From assembly GCF_003173735.1 (NCBI RefSeq), contig NZ_CP029551.1, positions 4,479,001 to 4,543,000 of the forward strand: DNA of 64,000 nucleotides. Reading direction: 5' to 3'. The position numbers and the translations under genes are program-made. This document shows positions 56,252 through 64,000 of the stretch, in pieces (positions within the stretch are counted from its first letter, which is position 1; every line of letters starts with the position of its first letter). This stretch comes from Methylobacterium radiodurans (lineage in GTDB: Bacteria > Pseudomonadota > Alphaproteobacteria > Rhizobiales > Beijerinckiaceae). The notes beneath the pieces are model-generated. The model did not search any database. It saw only the letters and a program-made list of their open reading frames with translations, and was not told the DNA's origin.

Positions 56252-57937
56252 TCAGGCCGGCGCCCGCTTCAGCGGCGCGTCGAGGCCGCCGACCCGGAAC
56301 CAGTGGTAGCCGTAGCCCTCCAGGCAGAGGCAGTGCCGCCCCTGCGCGTCCGCCTCGCTGCGCTGGCCGGTGAGGAGATCGACCAGGATGTAGCCCTCCG
56401 GCCCCGGCACCCCGGACTCGACCAGGACCTCGATCGGTCCGGGATCGAGATTGTGCACGCAGAGCACCGCGTTGTTGCGCCAGTCGTAGCGCAGGGCCAG
56501 CACCGCGTTGCGCCCGGTCTCCACGGCGGTGACCGTGCCCCAGCCGATCTCGGGCGCTTCCTTTCGCATGCGGATCACGCTCTGCATCCAACTCAGCAGC
56601 GAGTCCTGCTCGTGGCGCTGCTGGGCCACGTTGATGTGCCGGTAGCCGTAGGGTCCGTGGTCGATCACCGGCATCGCCGGCCGGTCCGAGACCGTGAAGC
56701 CGCCCTGGGCCTCGTTCGTCCACTGCATCGGCGTGCGGGCGCAGTCGCGCTCCTTGAGGGTGAGGTCGTCGCCCATGCCGATCTCGTCGCCGTAGCGCAG
56801 CACCGGCGTGCCGGGCAGCGTGAACATCAGCGAGTATGCGAGCCGGATCCGCCGCGGGTCGCCGTCGAGCATCGGGGCGAGCCGGCGCCGGATGCCGCGA
56901 TCGTAGAGCTGCATGCCTTTCTCGGGGCCGAACTTCTCGAAGACGAGCGCGCGCTGCTTGTCCGTGAGGCGGCCGAGGTCGAGTTCGTCGTGGTTCCTCA
57001 GGAAGGTGCCCCACTGGCAGGAGAGCGGCCGGGGCATGGTGCGGGCGATCGCCTTGGCCAGCGGCCGCGCGTCGTGGGCGGCCAGCGCGTAGAAGGTCGC
57101 CTGGTTGACCTGGAAGTTGAACATCATGTGCATGCGGTCGGCGTCGTCGCCGAAATAGTCGAGATCCTGCTTAGGGAGGATGTTGGCCTCGGCCAGGATG
57201 ATCGCGTCGCCTTTGCGCCACTGCAGGAACTCGCGGAAGTCGCGCAGCATGTCGAACTGCTCGCGCGGCTCGCCCTTCAGATCGGCGCCCTTCTGGGCGA
57301 TCACGAACGGCACCGCATCCATGCGGAAGCCCGAGACGCCGAGCTGGATCCAGAAGCCCATGATCTTCAGGATCTCGGCCATCACGGCCGGGTTCGCGGT
57401 GTTGAGGTCGGGCTGGAAGTCGAAGAAGCGGTGGAAGTAGTAGGCCTTGGCCTCGGCGTCCCAGGTCCAGGTGGTCTTCTGCACGCCGGGGAAGACCATG
57501 CCCTCGTCGGCGTTCGCCGGCTTCTCCTTGGACCAAACGTACCAGTCGCGGAACGGGGAATCCGGGTCCTTGCGGGCGGCCTGGAACCAGGGATGGCGGT
57601 CCGAGGTGTGGTTGACCACGAGGTCGATCAGAACCCGCAGGCCCCGTTGCTTGGCCGCGTGCGTGAAGGCCACGAAGTCGCCGAGCGAGCCGTAGGCCGG
57701 ATCGACGCCGTAATAGTCGCTGATGTCGTAGCCGCCGTCGCGCTTCGGGGAAGGCTGGAACGGCATCAGCCAGACCGCCGTGACGCCGAGCCCTTGCAGG
57801 TAGTCGAGCCGGCGCTCCAACCCGGCGAAGTCGCCGATCCCGTCGCCGTCGGCGTCCATGAAGGTGCCGACCGACAGGCAGTAGATGACGGCGTTCTTGT
57901 ACCAGAGGTCGGTGATCACGGGCGCCTCCGCGGGCAT
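56252..57937 (-). CDS. GH13-family glycosidase/trehalose-synthase-like enzyme
   Basis: An alpha-amylase superfamily enzyme of 561 residues. The start ITDLWYKNAVIYCLSVGTFMDADGDGIGDF is typical of trehalose-synthase-like members. Catalytic residues sit in the four usual motifs: IDLVVNHTS, GFRMDAVP (nucleophile Asp), ILAEAN (acid/base Glu) and RNHDELD (Asp). A C-terminal beta domain of about 100 residues follows. It may convert maltose to trehalose or hydrolyse alpha-glucosides in the cytoplasm. No other trehalose gene is adjacent. The family call is firm, the exact reaction is not. Confidence 0.87.
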   Translation of the reverse strand: MPAEAPVITDLWYKNAVIYCLSVGTFMDADGDGIGDFAGLERRLDYLQGLGVTAVWLMPFQPSPKRDGGYDISDYYGVDPAYGSLGDFVAFTHAAKQRGLRVLIDLVVNHTSDRHPWFQAARKDPDSPFRDWYVWSKEKPANADEGMVFPGVQKTTWTWDAEAKAYYFHRFFDFQPDLNTANPAVMAEILKIMGFWIQLGVSGFRMDAVPFVIAQKGADLKGEPREQFDMLRDFREFLQWRKGDAIILAEANILPKQDLDYFGDDADRMHMMFNFQVNQATFYALAAHDARPLAKAIARTMPRPLSCQWGTFLRNHDELDLGRLTDKQRALVFEKFGPEKGMQLYDRGIRRRLAPMLDGDPRRIRLAYSLMFTLPGTPVLRYGDEIGMGDDLTLKERDCARTPMQWTNEAQGGFTVSDRPAMPVIDHGPYGYRHINVAQQRHEQDSLLSWMQSVIRMRKEAPEIGWGTVTAVETGRNAVLALRYDWRNNAVLCVHNLDPGPIEVLVESGVPGPEGYILVDLLTGQRSEADAQGRHCLCLEGYGYHWFRVGGLDAPLKRAPA

Positions 57938-58087
57938 GGGGCCGGCGTCCTAACGCGCCCTCACGGAAAAGCGTTGCCGTAGCCTTCGCCTCCTTAAATC
58001 AGCCGCGTTGTGGCGCCCCTATCGGATGCCCGGCGCGAGGCCACTTCCGGCCGGGCACGAGACGAGAGCCGCGGCACCCCGGACCGT

Positions 58088-61069
<2,982 letters not shown>

Positions 61070-61106
61070 CGCGCCCCTTCTCGACATCCTCCGAGGACAA
61101 AGCCCC

Positions 61107-62171
61107 GTGCGGACACAGCTTCCGGCAACCCTGGCTCTCGCCCTGATCGCCGCCCTTCCAGCCGCCTCACCGGCTCTCGCCCAGGTGAAGACGCCGGCCG
61201 CCGCGCCGGGCACGACACCGGAGCGGATCCGGGAGGTCCCCTCCGTCGCCGCGCAGGATCCGGCAACGCTCAAGCCCGGCACGATCCTGTTCAGTGACCG
61301 GCGCGACCAGCCGCAGAACCCGGAGAGCGGGCTCACCCCCTATCTCGACTGGCAGCGGCAGAAGCCGGCCGAGGCCACCGCGCTCGCGCCCTTCCCCGGG
61401 TACAAGGAGCCGGACTACGCCCAGACCGTGAACGGCGTGACGAAGCAGCGCCACGAGACCCTGAAGGTCTACGTGGCGGAGGGGCGCTTCGTGGTGACGA
61501 GGCCCCCCGAGGCGATCGACCTCCAGGCCTTCGCCAACCTTCCCTTCGTCCAGGCCATGGACCCGGCGATCAAGCACAAGGCGCTCAGCCCCGCGGACGT
61601 GACGCCCACCAAGGATCCGGCCGCCGCCTTCGCGCGCCGGCCCGACCGGCCCTGGTGCGAGCCGGGCACGACTTGCATCGAGTCGCGCTACGATCTGGAG
61701 GGCAAGCTGCCGCTCGGCGTGAAGCTCGCCAACAAGCTGGAGGAGGGCTCGTCCAAGAAGATCGCCGAGTTCGTCTCCTTCCAGAGCGAGCTGCGGGTGC
61801 TCCCGCCCGAGAAGGCGGCCGGGTTGGGCGCGCTCACCAAGGTCGACACGCCGGTGACCGGCGGGATCGAGCAGACGATCTTCTGGGTCAACCAGATCCT
61901 GCGCTTCGGCAAGTTCCTGGCGGTGCTGCAGCCGATGCCGGGCGACCCGCAGAAGACCGTGGTCACCACCTACATGGCGCTCGCCATCAAGGCCGACGTG
62001 CTCGACCGCAAGGCGGAGTACGCCCGCGTGCCGGTGCTGAAGAACCTGCTGCCCGCCCAGGTGCTGATGGGCAATTCGAGCTTCAACACCGGCAACTCGA
62101 TCAGCGCCGGCCTGCCGACCTACGCCCGCAACCGCATCGCGGCCTTCGCGGACGCCGTGGCCAAGCGCTGA
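61107..62171 (+). CDS. Exported protein of unknown function
   Basis: A 354-residue secreted or periplasmic protein. The GTG start gives a signal peptide (1-25, ending ALAQ), then a Pro/Ala-rich linker and a mixed domain. Features are PWCEPGTTCIESRYDLEGKLP (two cysteines), NKLEEGSSKKIAEFVSFQSELR, and NTGNSISAGLP near the end. The family is not one I recognise. It starts 38 bases after the penicillin-binding protein gene, suggesting co-transcription and an envelope role. A hairpin follows the stop. Confidence 0.75.
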   Translation: MRTQLPATLALALIAALPAASPALAQVKTPAAAPGTTPERIREVPSVAAQDPATLKPGTILFSDRRDQPQNPESGLTPYLDWQRQKPAEATALAPFPGYKEPDYAQTVNGVTKQRHETLKVYVAEGRFVVTRPPEAIDLQAFANLPFVQAMDPAIKHKALSPADVTPTKDPAAAFARRPDRPWCEPGTTCIESRYDLEGKLPLGVKLANKLEEGSSKKIAEFVSFQSELRVLPPEKAAGLGALTKVDTPVTGGIEQTIFWVNQILRFGKFLAVLQPMPGDPQKTVVTTYMALAIKADVLDRKAEYARVPVLKNLLPAQVLMGNSSFNTGNSISAGLPTYARNRIAAFADAVAKR

Positions 62172-62181
62172 GGGACGGAAC

Positions 62182-62201
62182 GCCGGGGCCTTAGCCCCGG
62201 C
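62182..62201. terminator. Hairpin between convergent genes
   Basis: GCCGGGGC (62182-62189) and GCCCCGGC (62194-62201) pair perfectly over a four-base loop. It sits between the exported-protein gene and the minus-strand lipoprotein gene and may stop both. Confidence 0.7.
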
Positions 62202-62210
62202 CGCTGTCCG

Positions 62211-62435
62211 CTAGTAACCCCGGTTGCCGATCGTCGGCAGGGTGGGCTGCGTGTAGGCGCGGTTCACGTCGCGGCGGGTCTGGGTGCCGTTGGTGTCGTT
62301 GGAGCGGCTGAACGCGTCGGCGCTGAACTGCTGCGCGAAGCCGCTGTCGCCGGTGCTGGTGCAGGCGCCGAGGCCCGCGCAGAGGCAGGCAGCCAGCAGG
62401 AGGTGCAGGCGGGTCGGGGAAGGGCTGGTGCGCAT
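62211..62435 (-). CDS. Small lipoprotein
   Basis: A 74-residue product with a lipoprotein signal: LHLLLAACLCAGLGACTSTG, lipobox L-G-A-C. After the lipidated Cys (residue 25) a short polar tail rich in Asn, Thr and Arg follows (FSRSNDTNGTQTRRDVNR). The ATG at 62435 was chosen for this signal. Function unknown; probably membrane-anchored. Confidence 0.72.
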   Translation of the reverse strand: MRTSPSPTRLHLLLAACLCAGLGACTSTGDSGFAQQFSADAFSRSNDTNGTQTRRDVNRAYTQPTLPTIGNRGY

Positions 62436-62661
62436 CGCGGCGTCCTCGCGGGTTCGATCCTGCGGGCCGGCGTGGGCCGCCCGGGCGCTGCCGTCAAGCC
62501 TGCGGGCCGGCTCCGCCGTGCCGGTCGGCACGATGCGAGGCGATCGCGCCACGAAAAACTCACCACCCGCGCGGCTTCCGTGCCATGCCCGGCCGCAATC
62601 GTGTGGAGGATGGCGGCCTTGCCCTGGCGAATCCGCCCGGCGCGGGCGACAAGCGATCCCG

Positions 62662-62910
62662 ATGAGCAACGTCGTGCCCTTCCGCCAGCGCCAGCCCGTC
62701 GCGAAACTCGCCCGTTGCGAGGTCGTCGCGGTCGCGGGTGACCTTCTCACCCTGCTGGAGCAGCTCGAGGACGTGTGCGCCCGGGCCGCCGGCACGGGCC
62801 GGCCGCCGCTCGAGGTCGAGCGCACGGTGCAGCACCTGCTCGACGCGGTCGGCGCGGTCGAGCGTGCCCTCGACTGCATCGGCGAGGGCGAGCAGGCCGA
62901 GCCCGCCTGA
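62662..62910 (+). CDS. Small hypothetical protein
   Basis: An 82-residue soluble protein. Helical blocks are LLTLLEQLEDVCARAAG and HLLDAVGAVERALDCIGE; the N-terminus VVPFRQRQPVAKLARCE is basic. The ATG at 62662 is the likely start; longer frames upstream are not protein-like. No family recognised. The neighbours are a lipoprotein gene (divergent) and an exported protein gene. Confidence 0.55.
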   Translation: MSNVVPFRQRQPVAKLARCEVVAVAGDLLTLLEQLEDVCARAAGTGRPPLEVERTVQHLLDAVGAVERALDCIGEGEQAEPA

Positions 62911-63009
62911 CATTAGCTCTTAAGGAATGCTGAACGTCTGGAACTGTCGCGGTCAACTTCCCGTTGAGCGGACGGACGACGCCCGCGTCACCGTGCCCCG
63001 GAGAAGCCG

Positions 63010-63657
63010 ATGCCCGCGACCAGCCCCCGCCGCGCCGTCCTGGCGCTGACCGCGTTCGGATTGATCACCGGCACCGCCGCCCATGCTCAGGACGGTGGCC
63101 TCTTCGAAGCCCTGTTTGGGCGCCCACAGGCGACGCAGCCGCAGCCGACCGTGCAACCGCAGGTGCAATACCCGACCTACGGATACGGTCAGGAGGGCGG
63201 CTACCGCCAGCGCAGCCGCCGGGCGGCGCGCCCGCAGCTCCGTACCCGCTACACCGCCCTGCACAAGTCCGAGCCGCTGAAGGTGAAGATCACCGACCGG
63301 CAGACGCCTCTCGACATGTCGGCGGGTGCCGCCGCCGCCCTGATGCGCGACGAGACCCTGCGGCCCGGCGACATCGTCATCCTGAAGAGCGGGCCGCAGG
63401 TCTACACCGGCTCCGTCGAGAAGCGCCACACGATGCGCGACTTCGAGCCTGCGCAGAGCTCGCGCCTCATCGGCAAGCAGACGCGCCGTCAGCTCGCCGC
63501 GATGGTGGCGCCAGTGGGCGCCCTGCCGGCCGATGAGGCCCGCCGGGTGCTGGCCCGGTTGAAGCGGACCCCGCGCAGCCCCGCCGCGGTGCCGGAGCAG
63601 GCCGTCGCCCAGGCCGGTGCGATGCGGGTGATCAATGCCTGGACGCCCGCCCGATAG
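63010..63657 (+). CDS. Exported protein of unknown function
   Basis: A 215-residue product with signal peptide (residues 1-26, ending AAHAQ). A Gln/Pro/Tyr-rich segment follows (TQPQPTVQPQVQYPTYGYG), then a compact C-terminal domain with LHKSEPLKVKITD, MRDETLRPGDIVILKSGPQ and LIGKQTRRQLAAM. The pattern may be a small beta-fold that binds an envelope component; not recognised. The ATG at 63010 is preceded by CCGGAGAAGCCG. Confidence 0.72.
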   Translation: MPATSPRRAVLALTAFGLITGTAAHAQDGGLFEALFGRPQATQPQPTVQPQVQYPTYGYGQEGGYRQRSRRAARPQLRTRYTALHKSEPLKVKITDRQTPLDMSAGAAAALMRDETLRPGDIVILKSGPQVYTGSVEKRHTMRDFEPAQSSRLIGKQTRRQLAAMVAPVGALPADEARRVLARLKRTPRSPAAVPEQAVAQAGAMRVINAWTPAR

Positions 63658-63685
63658 GCGGCGTCGCTCCCTGCTCCGCTGTTGC

Positions 63686-63705
63686 CGGACGGCGCATGCC
63701 GTCCG
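63686..63705. terminator. Palindromic hairpin between convergent genes
   Basis: CGGACGGC (63686-63693), loop GCAT, GCCGTCCG (63698-63705) gives a perfect stem 29 bases after the exported-protein stop. It may end both the plus gene and the hemolysin-III-like minus gene. Confidence 0.65.
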
Positions 63706-63797
63706 CTCCGTTTTCCTGCACGCACCGCCCGTCGGAGCTGGGCTCTCTCTTGCAAGCGCGGATAGGGCTCCGCTCACGCCATGTCCGGAGCCGGTCC

Positions 63798-64000
63798 TCA
63801 GCTCAGCGCCGCTACGCCCGACATGCTGGCCCAGACGGTGCCATAGTGGCAGGCGGTGGCGGCGAGCACGAAGGCGTGCCAGATCGCGTTCTGGAATGGC
63901 AGGCTGCGCCAGACGTGGAAGACGACGCCGACCGTGTAGAGCGCCCCTCCGATGGCGAGCAGCCACAGGGCGGTCGGCTGGAGCACCGCGATCACCGACT
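63798..64000 (-). CDS. Hemolysin III / YqfA-family membrane protein, 5' part outside the window
   Basis: The last 67 residues are visible. The pattern IGGALYTVGVVFHVWRSLPF, then NAIWHAFVLAATACHYGTVW is the C-terminal end of HlyIII/PAQR-type seven-helix proteins, in which the histidines (FHVW, WHAF, CHYG) bind zinc. The gene begins beyond position 64000. It may be a membrane hydrolase; the name hemolysin is historical. Confidence 0.82.
   Translation of the reverse strand, partial: SVIAVLQPTALWLLAIGGALYTVGVVFHVWRSLPFQNAIWHAFVLAATACHYGTVWASMSGVAALS

Overview
The window is GC-rich chromosomal DNA from an alphaproteobacterium, most likely a Methylobacterium or Methylorubrum. Support for this: GapR (DUF2312) and GcrA-tail type genes, an EcfG-type general-stress sigma factor with matching GGAAC-N17-CGTT promoters, DUF1244, DUF2218 and DUF1036 family genes, and the style of the interspersed hairpin repeats. 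No tRNA, rRNA or CRISPR array was recognised.

Layout. 0-4.3 kb: RND efflux pump, an exported basic protein and a small GcrA-tail-like Cys protein. 4.8-13.7 kb: nucleotide-sugar epimerase, mercaptopyruvate sulfurtransferase, M29 aminopeptidase, DUF2218, O-acetylhomoserine sulfhydrylase, aquaporin Z and a type IA topoisomerase with a duplicated C-terminal motif. 14.4-25.5 kb: an eleven-gene, one-direction cluster that joins a NitT/TauT-type ABC importer with two substrate-binding proteins, a complete fumarate reductase/succinate dehydrogenase-like complex, a two-subunit class I fumarase-like hydratase and a thiamine-diphosphate enzyme. This is the best candidate for an undescribed pathway. 26-34.5 kb: kdpFABCDE potassium uptake, with two extra tiny membrane ORFs. 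35-39.4 kb: gapR, DUF1244, N-formylglutamate amidohydrolase family, MOFRL glycerate kinase, DUF1036 and cytochrome c.

39.4-52.9 kb is an accessory segment full of decay. It holds an HxlR-linked redox set, a chemoreceptor, and an ars locus (arsR, arsC cut by an IS481-type remnant, arsH, and a second dead arsR). It also holds an EcfG-like sigma factor followed by secreted small proteins, three promoters of which match the EcfG consensus, and a second inverted copy of the same internally deleted IS481 element. 52.9-64 kb returns to core genes: gyrB, an MBL hydrolase, a GH13 glucosidase/trehalose-synthase-like enzyme, a class A penicillin-binding protein, several small exported proteins and the end of a hemolysin-III family gene.

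How genes may work together. The 14-25 kb importer would bring in an organic acid that is handled by a dehydrogenase/reductase, a hydratase and a ThDP lyase or decarboxylase; the substrate is not known from sequence. The kdp genes form a self-contained sensor-regulated K+ pump. In the 47.7-51.4 kb stretch a stress sigma factor sits beside genes that carry its expected promoter, suggesting a local regulon of envelope or secreted proteins.
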